DNA of 64,000 nucleotides, from the NCBI GenBank assembly GCA_000023185.1, contig CP001622.1, forward strand, positions 3,224,001-3,288,000, read 5' to 3'. Under the pieces are notes generated by a model, which searched no databases, had not been told where the DNA came from, and saw only the letters and a list, made by a program, of their open reading frames with translations. Numbering within the stretch: the first letter of the stretch is position 1; every line of letters starts with the position of its first letter. Origin of the DNA: Rhizobium leguminosarum bv. trifolii WSM1325 (lineage in GTDB: Bacteria > Pseudomonadota > Alphaproteobacteria > Rhizobiales > Rhizobiaceae). The translations under genes were made by a program, and so were the position numbers. Positions 36,600 through 45,678 of the stretch are shown piece after piece.

Positions 36600-38134
36600 C
36601 TATGGCCGCGGACGCATCCCGGCGCGCGCCAGCCCTTCCAGAACCGGCGCAAAACGCTGTGGATCCTTTGCCGGCTGACCCGCCAGAATGCCTTCCAGTG
36701 TCACATCAGGTGCAATCGCCTCGAGCGCATGCAGGAACTGGCGCGCCTACTCCATATTGCCGAGATGCGCGTGTGCGGCGATCAGCATCCAGTAGGTCGG
36801 GTCGAAATGGGCGTTCAGTGCCAGCGAACGTGACGCGTGTGAAATTGCAGCCTCGTAATTGCCGCGGAAGATTTCGGCCATGGCGATGCCGGTCAGCGAG
36901 AAACGTGCATCCGGATCGCGGGGTCCCAATTTCACGGCGCGATGCAGGCGCTCGAGCGCATGTTCGATATCGCCGCAGTGCAAGGCCGCAATGCCGGAGC
37001 AGGCCGCGACCAGAAGATCGTTGGGATTGGCGGCAGCGGCGGCCTCCAGCACAGCCATGCCGCCTTCATAATCCTTGCCAGTCTGCAGCAATGCCATGCC
37101 GCAATGGGCCATTACGCGGGGATCACCTGCCGAATGCTGAAGCCCGCGACGGGCAAGACTGATGCATTCCGCCTTGTCGTCCTTCCCGAGCCGCGGCCAA
37201 CCCATGGTCATGCGATGTTCGAGCGCCCAGGCGGCATGCGAAAGCAGCATCGCATTTTCCGGCTCCATGGCGAGAGCCTCCTGCAGCAAGGCATAGGCGA
37301 CGGCATTGTTTTCGATCGACTCGTCGATGATCGCGGCAAGGGCACGCAGATAGAGATCGTAGACAGCAGGACTGTTCGGCCTGTCGCGTCGTGACCTCTG
37401 GATCTCGGCGATCTCGATCGCCGGCTCGACGATCGAGGCGACGCGTTCAGTGATACGGTCCTGGAAGGCGAAGATGTGGCTTATGCCGTCTTCAAAATGA
37501 TCGGCCCAGAGATTGGTCGCCGTCACACCGTCGACTAGTTGCACATTGATACGCACCTGCCCGCCCTCCCGCCGGATGCTGCCTTCGAGCACGTAGCGCA
37601 CTCCGAGTTCCCCAGCCACTTGTCGCACATCGATGCTGCGTCCCTTGTAGACGAAGGCGGAATGGCGCGAGACAACGGAAAAGGAGCGGAAACGCGCAAG
37701 GGCGGTGATGATCTCCGTCACCACGCCATCGGCAAATAATCCTGGTCGGCGTCACCGCCGAGATTGACGAAGGGAAGAACCGCGACGGAAGGCGGGCGCG
37801 ACGCCGCAGGCGCCATCCCGCCATCCTCCTGGCGCGGCAGGCGATAACCAACCCTGGGAACCGTGACGATCCACTCCGTGCCATCGGGCCTTGCACCGAG
37901 AATCTTCCTGAGCGTTGCAATCTGAACCGTGAGGTTGCCTTCCTCCACGGCAAGCCCCTGCCAGGCCCGATCCATCAGGTCCGCCTTGGTGACGACGCGG
38001 CCCTCAGCCTCCAGCAGCATGCCGAGCAGAGCCGCCGGCCGTGGTCCCGTCGCAACGGACTTCCCTTCCCGCCACAGGCTTCCTGTCACGGGATCGTAAA
38101 CGAACGGACCGAAGGAGAGCCTCGAGCTGCCCAT
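36600..38134 (-). pseudogene. Winged-helix/TolB-like/TPR regulator, broken twice
   Basis: The reading starts at 38134 with an OmpR-type winged helix (residues about 1-100, LEAEGRVVTKADLMDRAW). It then enters a TolB-like domain (SVAVLPFVNLGGDADQDY) and shifts frame near 37735: one missing G turns the expected YLADGVVTE into YLPMAW and a stop. The second frame (37724 onward) continues the TolB-like part and tetratricopeptide repeats until an amber TAG at 36747-36749. Beyond it 48 further codons remain open to 36600 and read as normal repeat sequence. Intact relatives are one-piece CadC-like sensors or cyclase-associated regulators. Confidence 0.85.
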
Positions 38135-38195
38135 GCAGAAGCATAGCGTGAAACTCTCGCAAACTGAAAGCCGATGACGCGCTGATGCGTTGCAA

Positions 38196-38220
38196 AAGCC
38201 GCCGTCGGAACGGCGGCTTG
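38196..38220 (-). terminator. Terminator of the oxidoreductase gene
   Basis: AAGCCGCCG and CGGCGGCTT arms with TTTTGC following on the minus strand, just after the stop at 38235. Confidence 0.7.
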
Positions 38221-38234
38221 TCAGTGACGCAGGA

Positions 38235-39278
38235 TCAGACCTTCAGCTCGCGGCGCTCGCGTTCGGTCACCATCGCGAGGTCGAGCACCTTCTGCAGGTT
38301 GGCGGCGTGGCGGAAGTTCGGGTCCGGCTGGATGCCGCTTGCCACGGCCTCGGCAAAACGCTGGTAGTTGGTCGCCACCGGTTCAACCTCGATCTTCGTC
38401 CAGGTGGCGGTTTCGACATCCTCGCCGAGGCAGCCATGCAGCTCGGAACCGCTGGGACGATGGATGACCTCAAGGCTGCCCCTCTCGCCATAAATGCGCA
38501 GCTTCAACTCGTTCAGATGCCCTGTCGCCCAGCGGCTGGCATGGATGACGCCGAGCGCACCGTTGGCAAAATCGACGGACATGGTGAAGCTGTCATTGGC
38601 ATCGAGCAGATATTCGCCGATCTGGCCGCCCGGCGCCTTGTTGAACGTCTTCAACCGGGCAAAGACGTGATCGATGTCGGTCGCCGCGCCATAGGCGGCG
38701 AAATCGAGAATATGGATGCCGACGTCGCCAAGCACGCCGTTCGAACCGTGGCCGGTGGAAAGCCGCCACAGCCAGGTCGATTCCGTGCGCCAGTCACCCC
38801 AGGCGCGCGACACCAGCCAGCTCTGGAGATAGGAGGCTTCCACGTGTCTGATCGTGCCGAGCTCGCCGGCGAGCACCATCTCGCGGGCGCGCTGCAGCGG
38901 CGCGACGTTGCGATAGGTGAGGTTGACCATGTTGATGACGCCGGCCTTTTCGGCCGCCTCCGTCATCTCCAGCGCCTTCGCATAGTTCTCCGCCAGCGGC
39001 TTTTCGCAGAACACATGCTTGCCCGCAGCAATCAGCGCCATCGTCGTCGGGTGATGGATGCGGTCGGGCGTGACATTTGTCGCCGCATCGAATTCACCCC
39101 AGGCGATCGCCTCCTCCAGCGAAAGAAATCGCTTTTCGATGTTGAACTTGTCGGCAAAGGCCGAAAGCCGCTCGGGATCGGTGTCGACGGCGCCGACCAC
39201 CGTCACGCCGTCGATGAGGGGGAAGCGGGCGAGCTGGTTTTTCGCCATCACCCCCGTGCCAAGAACGAGTAGTCGCAT
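38235..39278 (-). CDS. Gfo/Idh/MocA-family oxidoreductase
   Basis: A 347-residue NAD(P)-dependent sugar oxidoreductase: Rossmann motif VLGTGVMAKNQ at the N-terminus, EKPLAENY in the middle and DVGIHILDFA in the C-terminal sheet domain. It lies nine bases after a ThuA-like gene. ThuA/ThuB in rhizobia form a similar pair in trehalose and related disaccharide use, so a 3-keto-sugar pathway is plausible, but transporter genes are absent here. Confidence 0.88.
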   Translation of the reverse strand: MRLLVLGTGVMAKNQLARFPLIDGVTVVGAVDTDPERLSAFADKFNIEKRFLSLEEAIAWGEFDAATNVTPDRIHHPTTMALIAAGKHVFCEKPLAENYAKALEMTEAAEKAGVINMVNLTYRNVAPLQRAREMVLAGELGTIRHVEASYLQSWLVSRAWGDWRTESTWLWRLSTGHGSNGVLGDVGIHILDFAAYGAATDIDHVFARLKTFNKAPGGQIGEYLLDANDSFTMSVDFANGALGVIHASRWATGHLNELKLRIYGERGSLEVIHRPSGSELHGCLGEDVETATWTKIEVEPVATNYQRFAEAVASGIQPDPNFRHAANLQKVLDLAMVTERERRELKV

Positions 39279-39287
39279 GGATGCTCC

Positions 39288-40073
39288 TCAGCGGTAACCG
39301 GCTTCGCCGGCCTGGTGCAGTCTTGGGCCGCGTTCGACGATCGGCTCCAGTGCTTTTTCTACCGGCACATTTGGAGCATCGGTAATGCTCTTCAATGCAC
39401 CCTCGGGATTATAGGCCCACTTCACGCCGTTGATCAGCACCTTCTGGACATTGACGTCATGATAGGTCGGATAGGTCTCGTGGCCGGGGCGGAAATAGAA
39501 GATGTTGCCGGCGCCGCGGCGCCAGGTCAGGCCTGAGCGGAACACTTCGCCGCCCTGGAACCAGGAGATGAACACCGTTTCGAGCGGTTCCGGCACAGAG
39601 AACTGCTCGCCATACATTTCCTCGTTCTCAAGCTCGAAATGCTCGCCGATACCGGCGGCGATCGGATGGCGCTGGTTGATCGTCCACAGTCGCTCGCGCT
39701 CACCCGCCTCGCGCCACTTCAGCGCGCAGGGCGTGCCCATCAGCCGCTTGAAGATCTTGGAGAAATGGCCGGAATGCAGCACAAGCAGGCCCATGCCTTC
39801 CCAGACGCGCTTGGCGACACGCTCGACAACCACATCGGAGACCGCGCCGTGATCCTTGTGGCCCCACCAGGTCAAGACGTCGGTCTCAGTAAGACGTGCT
39901 TCGCTGAGGCCGTGCTCCGGCTCCTGCAGCGTCGCTGTCGTCGCCGAGATACTTGGATCGGTGTTCAGCGCATTGGCGATGGTCGTGTGCATGCCCTCGG
40001 GATAGATCCCCCGGACGATCTCATTGGTAGTCTCGTGAATATTCTCTCCCCAGACGACGGTGCGAATGGCCAT
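39288..40073 (-). CDS. ThuA-like protein
   Basis: A 261-residue protein of the ThuA family (class I glutamine amidotransferase-like fold). Visible: [37 protein letters not shown] and [14 protein letters not shown] near the C-terminus. ThuA-type proteins are thought to be isomerases or hydrolases acting on oxidised sugars. ATG 40073 has AGGAG just upstream; 40184 would add 37 unlikely residues. Upstream lies a strong inverted repeat. Confidence 0.85.
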   Translation of the reverse strand: MAIRTVVWGENIHETTNEIVRGIYPEGMHTTIANALNTDPSISATTATLQEPEHGLSEARLTETDVLTWWGHKDHGAVSDVVVERVAKRVWEGMGLLVLHSGHFSKIFKRLMGTPCALKWREAGERERLWTINQRHPIAAGIGEHFELENEEMYGEQFSVPEPLETVFISWFQGGEVFRSGLTWRRGAGNIFYFRPGHETYPTYHDVNVQKVLINGVKWAYNPEGALKSITDAPNVPVEKALEPIVERGPRLHQAGEAGYR

Positions 40074-40187
40074 GATGTGCTCCTGTAGAACCTGGAAATA
40101 TCGATAGGCGGGAAGGCAGGATTCAAAGCGCTTTGGAAAACGGCGCTGGCTGCGCCTCGTCTCCTCCACGTCCAAGGAACACATAGA

Positions 40188-40211
40188 CCTTTGTCAGTAT
40201 TTTGACAAAGG
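40188..40211. promoter_or_regulatory. Operator-like inverted repeat upstream of the thuA-like gene
   Basis: CCTTTGTCA and TGACAAAGG, perfect nine-base arms with a 6-base spacer, 115 bases before the start. Strong dyad symmetry typical of a dimeric sugar-responsive repressor site. Confidence 0.5.
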
Positions 40212-40264
40212 GGAAAATTTATCGGCCGAAGGCGGAGAAGCCGCCTGCCAATATCACAGCAATA

Positions 40265-40606
40265 TCAATGCGAAACGGACTTCGAGAACAGATTGACGAC
40301 CATAACGCCCGATATGATCAGCCCAAGGCCGACGATCGCCGGCAGGTCGAGGCGCTGCTTGAAGAACACCAGGCCGACCGAGGAAATCAGCACGATTCCC
40401 AAAGCGCTCCAAATCGCATAGGCGATACCGACCGGGATGCTTTTCAGAGTCAGCGACAGGCAATAGAAGGCGGCCGCATAACAGGCGACGACGAGTGCCG
40501 TCGGCCCGATGCGGGTAAACTGCTGCGACAGCTGCAGTGCGGTCGTGCCGATGACCTCGAGCACGATGGCTGCAAACAGCAGCCCGTAGACGGCGGCCTG
40601 GCTCAT
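40265..40606 (-). CDS. Small multidrug resistance (SMR) transporter
   Basis: A 113-residue four-helix SMR protein. The essential membrane Glu is in VLEVIGTTALQ (residue 17), and YAIWSALGIVLI is the conserved third-helix region. It exchanges protons for cationic drugs or guanidinium-like compounds. AAGGAA lies 5 bases before the ATG. It follows the TetR gene by 18 bases and is probably co-transcribed with it. Confidence 0.92.
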   Translation of the reverse strand: MSQAAVYGLLFAAIVLEVIGTTALQLSQQFTRIGPTALVVACYAAAFYCLSLTLKSIPVGIAYAIWSALGIVLISSVGLVFFKQRLDLPAIVGLGLIISGVMVVNLFSKSVSH

Positions 40607-40624
40607 GGCGAATTCCTTTTCGAA

Positions 40625-41188
40625 TTACTTGCCGGTCAGTTCGACAAGGCGATCGATAAGATCCCGCCTCACAACGCCGTTGATATCATGGCTTTCCAAC
40701 GTATCTGCGAACCAAAGACCGTCGGCGGCGAAACGCACGACTTGCGCGTCGAGGGAGGAGTCTGTGCCGATATATTCCTCCGCCCGCGCCTGCACCCATT
40801 GGCGCCAACGAAGACGCAGCCGGGGTTCGGCAAGAAGCGCGATCGTCACCTGCGTCCAACTCCTGGAATCGTCGGGACGCTCCTTGAGACCGGATACCGC
40901 CCTCAGATAAGCGCGGGTGAAGCGCCCCTGCGGCAGCGGATCGCCGCGCATCAGTTCCTCTATATCGGCGTCGAACTTTTCGAGCAGGCTCTCGAACAGC
41001 GCATCGAGCAGCGCATTCTTCGTCGGGAAGTGATGCAGCAGCCCGCCCTTGCTGACGCTGGACGCAGCGGAAACCGCATCGAGCGTGACGGCGGCCATGC
41101 CGTCGCTGGCAGCAAGGCGCGCGGCGACCTCCAGCAACTGCTGGCGCACGAGCACGGGCTGTTTCTTGCGATGATGAGCGTTCGACAT
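40625..41188 (-). CDS. TetR-family repressor of the SMR transporter
   Basis: A 187-residue TetR-type regulator with an N-terminal helix-turn-helix (VTLDAVSAASSVSKGGLLHHFPTK split across about residues 34-57) and a variable ligand domain. It likely represses its own operon through the palindrome at 41202. ATG 41188 is chosen; upstream in-frame codons at 41257 would lie across the operator. Confidence 0.85.
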   Translation of the reverse strand: MSNAHHRKKQPVLVRQQLLEVAARLAASDGMAAVTLDAVSAASSVSKGGLLHHFPTKNALLDALFESLLEKFDADIEELMRGDPLPQGRFTRAYLRAVSGLKERPDDSRSWTQVTIALLAEPRLRLRWRQWVQARAEEYIGTDSSLDAQVVRFAADGLWFADTLESHDINGVVRRDLIDRLVELTGK

Positions 41189-41201
41189 GCAGATAAAAGA
41201 T

Positions 41202-41224
41202 ACCGTCCGGACGGTTTTGTCAAG
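41202..41224 (-). promoter_or_regulatory. Promoter and operator of the tetR-SMR operon
   Basis: The palindrome ACCGTCCGGACGGT (41202-41215) lies immediately downstream of a minus-strand -35 TTGACA (41224-41219). The -10 region would be the TATCTTTTAT at about 41203-41194. The ATG at 41188 lies so close that the transcript may have almost no leader. Confidence 0.55.
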
Positions 41225-41356
41225 GAGAATCGGCCGCAACCCCTGCCGTGCCGGCATTATGCGCGAAATGCCGCGGCAACTTGATGACAGTTGCGATCAT
41301 TTTCCGACCGGTGCATGAAGAGGCCGGGGAATGGTTGAGGCAATGGGGATGGTTTC

Positions 41357-41767
41357 GTGACGGAGAAGGTCACCACCTTATATCAGGCGATCGGCGGCGA
41401 TCCTGTCGTGCGGGCACTGACGCACCGCTTCTACGAACTGATGGACAGGCTGCCGGAGGCGAGCAACGTGCGGGCCGTGCACCCGCCGAGCCTTGAGGGC
41501 AGCGAAGAGAAATTCTACGAATATATGACCGGTTATCTCGGCAGCCCGCCGCTCTATACCGACAAGCGCGGCCATCCGCGTCTGCGCAGCCGCCATTTCG
41601 TCGCCGAGATCGGCCCTGTCGAGCGCAACGAGTGGCTGCTCTGTTTTCGCCGCGCCCTGGACGAGACGATATCGAGCCAGGAGCTGCGCGATCTCATCTG
41701 GGCACCGGTCGAACGGCTCGCCTATCACATGCAGAACAAGGCCCCTGACGACAAGGAACAACCATGA
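41357..41767 (+). CDS. Group II truncated haemoglobin
   Basis: A 136-residue globin of the TrHbO type with GTG start. The proximal His region HPRLRSRHF, the SPPLYTDKRG loop and EWLLCFRRALDE are typical. Such proteins bind O2 or NO in the cytoplasm. Its stop overlaps the next ATG by four bases. Confidence 0.88.
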   Translation: MTEKVTTLYQAIGGDPVVRALTHRFYELMDRLPEASNVRAVHPPSLEGSEEKFYEYMTGYLGSPPLYTDKRGHPRLRSRHFVAEIGPVERNEWLLCFRRALDETISSQELRDLIWAPVERLAYHMQNKAPDDKEQP

Positions 41768-42135
41768 GCTTGAACGCGCGTCTGGAGCCGGTGCTCTATC
41801 TCTTTGCCGGCCTGTTTGGCGTAGCCGGCGTGGCGCTTGCCGCCCTTGCTGCCCATGGCGGCGGCGAGGCCAATCTTGCGGCATCCGCATCTGCCATGTG
41901 CCTTGCCCACGCCCCTGCCCTGCTGGCATTGGCTCTCGGCAACGTCAGGCTCAGAACCGCCTGGCTGGCCGGTTTGCTGATGATTGTCGGAACGCTGCTT
42001 TTTGCGGGCGATCTCGTCACCCTGCGCTTTTCCGGCTCCGGCCTCTTCCCCTATGCCGCGCCGACCGGCGGCTGGGCGATGATGCTTGGCTGGCTGGCCG
42101 TTGCGGCAGGCGCTGTCTTCCGCGTCAGGACTTGA
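41764..42135 (+). CDS. DUF423-family membrane protein
   Basis: A 123-residue protein with four hydrophobic helices, of the DUF423 family (LAALAAHGG near the first helix, then LLFAGDLVTLRFSG). Function unknown. Translationally coupled to the truncated haemoglobin by an ATGA overlap. Confidence 0.82.
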   Translation: MSLNARLEPVLYLFAGLFGVAGVALAALAAHGGGEANLAASASAMCLAHAPALLALALGNVRLRTAWLAGLLMIVGTLLFAGDLVTLRFSGSGLFPYAAPTGGWAMMLGWLAVAAGAVFRVRT

Positions 42136-42473
42136 GACGACGGTTCGGAGCGTTGCTCAACGAACAGCTCCGATCTTCTCACTCGACGGAGAAGGAGGGC
42201 GAAGACGTTACCACGCATCTCTTCTCCCCAGCGGGGGTCCGAAGGACGGGTCGAGACCCGTGGCTCGACCCCGGTCGGTGCCGGCAGGCGATGAGGGAGT
42301 GAGCGGCAAAGCCGCGAATGCACGGACCGCGAGTGAAGGGCAACATGAATGTTGTGCCGTGTGGCCCCCTCATCCGGCCCTTCGGGCCACCTTCTCCCCG
42401 CTGGGGAGAAGAGGGAGCAAGCCTCACCTGTCCTTCACACCAAACAGGAGGGCGAAAAACGCATCAACAGAAC
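42136..42473. other. Intergenic mosaic of repeats
   Basis: About 340 bases without a supported gene. It contains several palindromic pieces, including one around GGGTCGAGACCC and the CTTCTCCCC-type element at 42365. Long open frames on either strand here are compositional shadows. Confidence 0.6.
42365..42415. repeat. Rhizobial CTTCTCCCC-type intergenic repeat
   Basis: Begins CCCCCTCATCCGGCCCTTCG and contains CTTCTCCCCGCTGGGGAGAA. The same sequence family recurs at 52145-52276, where an IS split it. Confidence 0.75.
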
Positions 42474-42788
42474 TCAAATCCCATCGACCACATTGAAGCC
42501 CTCGAAGACCGGCGGCCCCTTGTAGATCGCCTTGTGATCGCCGGCATTGCGGTGCGCCGCGCGAAAGCTCTCGGACTTCGTCCAGTTCTGAAAATCAGCT
42601 TCGCTCTTCCAGACCGTGTGCGAGGAATAGAGCGTATAGCCTTCCTCGTCGTTGACCTTGCCGCGCAACAGGCGGAATTCGACGAAACCGGGCACCTCGG
42701 GCAGGCTGGAATCGCGGTTGCGCCAGACCGTCTCGAAATCGCCTTCGCTCCGGGTTGCAACCTTGAAGCGGTTGATTGCGATATACAT
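42474..42788 (-). CDS. Haem-degrading monooxygenase (HmuQ/IsdG-like)
   Basis: A 104-residue antibiotic-biosynthesis-monooxygenase fold. The catalytic triad of IsdG-type haem oxygenases is present at matching spacing: Asn6 (AINRF), Trp69 (QNWTK) and His79 (RAAHR). Rhizobial HmuQ/HmuD-type enzymes cleave haem to release iron. Last gene of a three-gene unit next to tonB and near hmuPSTUV, which supports the role. Confidence 0.85.
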   Translation of the reverse strand: MYIAINRFKVATRSEGDFETVWRNRDSSLPEVPGFVEFRLLRGKVNDEEGYTLYSSHTVWKSEADFQNWTKSESFRAAHRNAGDHKAIYKGPPVFEGFNVVDGI

Positions 42789-42797
42789 GGAATCTCC

Positions 42798-43070
42798 CTA
42801 CGCCTTCCTCTTGCCCGCCCTTGCAGAACGCAAGGGAAAGGCGAGAACATTATCGCCGTTTGCCGCTGCTGGGCCAAGCGGTCTTGTTGTCGCTTCCCCG
42901 GGCATGCGCGCTTCCCAGGTCGGGAACAGCGTCACATTCTGGTAGATCTGCTGGCGTTCGGCATGCTGCTGGAAAAGTTCGTAGAGTTCGGGCACGAGGC
43001 CCTCGCCTGTCTGCGCGGCGAGCTTATGCAGGCCGATCATGGTGAAGCCGTCGGGGCGCTGGTCGTTCAT
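42798..43070 (-). CDS. Unknown protein in the haem-linked operon
   Basis: A 90-residue soluble protein I do not recognise. Central part IGLHKLAAQTGEGLVPELYELF is probably helical; the C-terminal third is low-complexity and basic. Its start overlaps the DUF2325 stop (ATGA) and the haem monooxygenase follows after nine bases, so it likely acts with them. Confidence 0.7.
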   Translation of the reverse strand: MNDQRPDGFTMIGLHKLAAQTGEGLVPELYELFQQHAERQQIYQNVTLFPTWEARMPGEATTRPLGPAAANGDNVLAFPLRSARAGKRKA

Positions 43071-43474
43071 CGGGAATTGTCTCGTTCGTTCATCGTCTGC
43101 AGCGCACGCTCCAGGCTGGACTTGCTGCCGTTGCGAAGCGGGATGAAGGTCTTGCTGAACTTCTTGCAGCCGGTCTTCACACGCAGGCAGGCATCGTGGC
43201 TGATACAGTCGATGGGGCAGAAGACGCAGTCGACCGAGGGAAGCAGAGTATCAATGCGGGAAACCGCTTCGCGCAGACCGCCATCATGGTGGATGAGCTC
43301 AGCGCCGAAATTGCTGCAGATCTGGCGAAGATGCGCCACCTGGCAGTCACGGCCACCGACATAGAGGAAACTGCGGCCATCCAGTTTGGACCGTCCGAGG
43401 GATGCCTGACCAGCGTCCTCGCCCACGCTATCGCGGACATCCCGGTTCGAACCCTTCTTGCCCTTGCGAGCCAT
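43067..43474 (-). CDS. DUF2325 domain protein
   Basis: A 135-residue protein with a DUF2325 domain: FLYVGGRDCQVAHLRQIC, HHDGGLREA and the cysteine-rich CVFCPIDCISHDACLRVK. The paired cysteines and histidines suggest metal or haem binding, but the family has no fixed function. First gene of a unit ending in a haem monooxygenase, beside tonB, which points to iron or haem metabolism. Confidence 0.8.
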   Translation of the reverse strand: MARKGKKGSNRDVRDSVGEDAGQASLGRSKLDGRSFLYVGGRDCQVAHLRQICSNFGAELIHHDGGLREAVSRIDTLLPSVDCVFCPIDCISHDACLRVKTGCKKFSKTFIPLRNGSKSSLERALQTMNERDNSR

Positions 43475-43584
43475 ATGCCACCCGTTCGCTCGTTGATCGT
43501 CACACGATTCCTGCGTGTGCGGGTGGACCTTATTAAACTTGATTTTTAGAGTAAAGTATAAAGTTGATTATTTTTATCATATTA

Positions 43585-44940
43585 TCATGGCACGATCTCG
43601 ATAGGCGCTGACATGGTCATCGCCTGCCCACCGGGCGGGGGGCTGAAGGGTGCCGCACGACGCACCGCATCGAGAGCAAGCTGATCGATCTCCGGAACGC
43701 CGGACCCACGCGAGACACGAGCGGAGGTCAGGCCGCCGCCGCCGTTGACTGAGAAGGTGACAACAACGCTGCCTTCGACACCTCGGGGCTTCCTGATCGC
43801 ACGCCGAATACGGCTACGGACCTTGCCTTTATAGTTTGCGGTCGCGGCCGTCCCCACCCCGTTATTGCCGTTGGCGGCCTGCGAACTGTTGTCGGATTGC
43901 GCCGATGAATTGCCTTCGGCAACGCCACGCGTTGAAGTCTGCTGCCCCTCCCCCTTGTCGCCAGCGGCCTTCTGCGGCGGACGCTTCTTCTCGACCGGCT
44001 TGGGCTTCTCCTGTGCCACTTTCGGCTTTGGCGTCGGCGTTACAACCTCGGGCGGCTGTTCCGGTTTCGGCTGGATTTCTGCCGTTTCTATGGGCTTCAC
44101 CCCCTGTGGAGTCTCCTCCGCGACTTCCGCCGGGGTTTCCGCAGGCTGCACCTCGCTCGGCTGGACCGCAGTCGGCTGTACCTCGGATGGCGGCACTGCG
44201 TCGAGCGGCACCTGCTGCTGTTCGGGAACAACCGTCGACATTGGCTGCGCGACGGACTCCTCCGCCGGCACCTCGGACACCAGAATCTCCGGCTCGACGG
44301 CCGCGGCCGTTTCGGGCGAAACGCGCGTCACTTCCGGTGCCGGCGCCTGCTGAATAGGATCCTGCGCTTCGAAGGGCGAAACTTCGGTCGGCTGCACGGT
44401 TTCCGGTTGAACTTCCGCCGTTTGCGTCGGCTGGATCGTGTCAGGCTGCACTTCTTCGGGAATGATTTCCTGCTGGATGGTCGTTTCGGTCTCGCCAGCA
44501 GCAGCCTGGTCGATATCGGAATCGCCATACATGACGACGCTCATCGCCTGACCGGCTTCTTCGATTGCCTCCTCCGGCGCTTTGGGGAAAGCAATCAGCA
44601 GCACAGCCGCCAGTGTCGCGTGAAAGATCAGCGAGCAGATGTACGTCAGCGCCACCCGTCTCCGCACCGGTGCCTTCTCGTCTCCCTGCTTTTCTACCGC
44701 TGCATCCATCGGCGGCGCAGGAACAGAGGCTGTCGGTTCGGCCTCCGGATGATCGGGAAAGGAGGGTATCTGCGCGAAACGCGCATAATGGACCACCGCC
44801 TCGCCAGCCGGCTGCCGCTGCACATTGCGCAGGTCGGAAAGCTCGTGGCCGGGATGCATGTTGTTGTCGTTCAGACCGCCGTCAGCGTCCGGCTCCCCGA
44901 TGAGCACCTGTCTCGATCTGGTCTTCGCTGAAATTGCCAT
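43585..44940 (-). CDS. tonB: TonB energy-transducing protein
   Basis: A 451-residue, unusually long TonB. Cytoplasmic N-terminus of about 105 residues, a membrane helix (LTYICSLIFHATLAAVLLIA), a very long Pro/Glu/Gln/Val-rich periplasmic rod (repeated EVQP, TVQP motifs) and a C-terminal TonB domain (VVTFSVNGGGGLTSARVSRG). It transmits proton-motive energy to outer-membrane haem and siderophore receptors. In R. leguminosarum tonB is divergent from hmuPSTUV as here. ATG 44940 is preferred over 45054, which lies in repeat DNA. Confidence 0.9.
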   Translation of the reverse strand: MAISAKTRSRQVLIGEPDADGGLNDNNMHPGHELSDLRNVQRQPAGEAVVHYARFAQIPSFPDHPEAEPTASVPAPPMDAAVEKQGDEKAPVRRRVALTYICSLIFHATLAAVLLIAFPKAPEEAIEEAGQAMSVVMYGDSDIDQAAAGETETTIQQEIIPEEVQPDTIQPTQTAEVQPETVQPTEVSPFEAQDPIQQAPAPEVTRVSPETAAAVEPEILVSEVPAEESVAQPMSTVVPEQQQVPLDAVPPSEVQPTAVQPSEVQPAETPAEVAEETPQGVKPIETAEIQPKPEQPPEVVTPTPKPKVAQEKPKPVEKKRPPQKAAGDKGEGQQTSTRGVAEGNSSAQSDNSSQAANGNNGVGTAATANYKGKVRSRIRRAIRKPRGVEGSVVVTFSVNGGGGLTSARVSRGSGVPEIDQLALDAVRRAAPFSPPPGGQAMTMSAPIEIVP

Positions 44941-45000
44941 TTGTATGCCTCGGACAGTCTGACCATGCCCGCCGGGATTCATTCCCGGCGTATTCTCAAA

Positions 45001-45099
45001 GCAATTCCAGGAAAAGTGCGAAGCGGTTTTCCGTCCGGAACTGCGTAAAAACAAAAGGTTAGAGCGGTTCTGCGCTTTCGTGAAAAGCTGAACCGCTCT
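45001..45099. repeat. Rhizobium intergenic mosaic element with hairpin
   Basis: Contains AAAAGTGCGAAGCGGTTTTC, a common rhizobial repeat module, followed by the hairpin AGAGCGGTTC / GAACCGCTCT (45061-45099). It fills the space between tonB and the next gene and may carry the tonB leader or act as a terminator. Confidence 0.6.
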
Positions 45100-45535
45100 A
45101 GCCCTCGAAGGGAACGGAAATCTGCGAGCGGGTGACGAGACCCTTCATGCATTCGCCCGCCGCCGGGCCGTCACAGACCGGCGTGTCGTTGATGATGATG
45201 CGGGTGACCGTCTCGCACTTCACATTCGGCATATCGAATTGGCGCACGCGCTTCTTGCCCTGCGGCAGATCGCGGAAGTCGAGCACGGTGATGCGGTCGA
45301 CGGCATTCTTGTCGTTGAAAAAGGCGAGCTCGAAGGAGATCTTGTTGATCGGGGTCTGGAGATTGTTCTCGGCGACGAAAGTCATCATGCAGCCCTTTTG
45401 CGATGGCGCCAGAGCGTTGAGTTCGACATCCAGCTTGGCGGTTGCCGCATCCTGCGCCTGGCATACGCTTGAAACCGCCATCACCATGCCGGCTGCAACA
45501 GCCGCAAACCTAACCGTCATCATCTTCTCCGCCAT
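45098..45535 (-). CDS. Secreted protein of unknown function between tonB and hmuP
   Basis: A 145-residue protein with a signal peptide (about residues 5-27, SVCQAQ) and a beta-rich mature part with four cysteines (GCMMTF, VKCET, VCDGP, GECMK). Conserved rhizobial secreted protein; I know no function. It lies upstream of tonB on the same strand and divergent from hmuP, so an iron link is inferred from position only. Confidence 0.7.
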   Translation of the reverse strand: MAEKMMTVRFAAVAAGMVMAVSSVCQAQDAATAKLDVELNALAPSQKGCMMTFVAENNLQTPINKISFELAFFNDKNAVDRITVLDFRDLPQGKKRVRQFDMPNVKCETVTRIIINDTPVCDGPAAGECMKGLVTRSQISVPFEG

Positions 45536-45584
45536 TGTCGCGAACCGCCGCCAGGCGGCCTCATATCAGCAATCTCAAAAACTT

Positions 45585-45597
45585 GACTACAATAGTC
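45585..45597. promoter_or_regulatory. Palindrome upstream of hmuP
   Basis: GACTA-CAA-TAGTC directly overlaps a CTTGAC -35-like element at 45582-45587, in the divergent hmuP/45535 control region. It does not clearly match the RirA or Irr box, so the regulator is open. Confidence 0.4.
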
Positions 45598-45678
45598 TCC
45601 TATTGCGTCTTTAAAAAACTATGAGTAAGAAAGTCAAGATAATTGTCATCACAACCGGGGACCCTGATCACCGGCCTC

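Noticed and set aside
42318..43364. 348-codon plus-strand frame over repeats and the DUF2325 operon
   Set aside because: Runs through intergenic repeats and opposite to three small genes with recognisable features.
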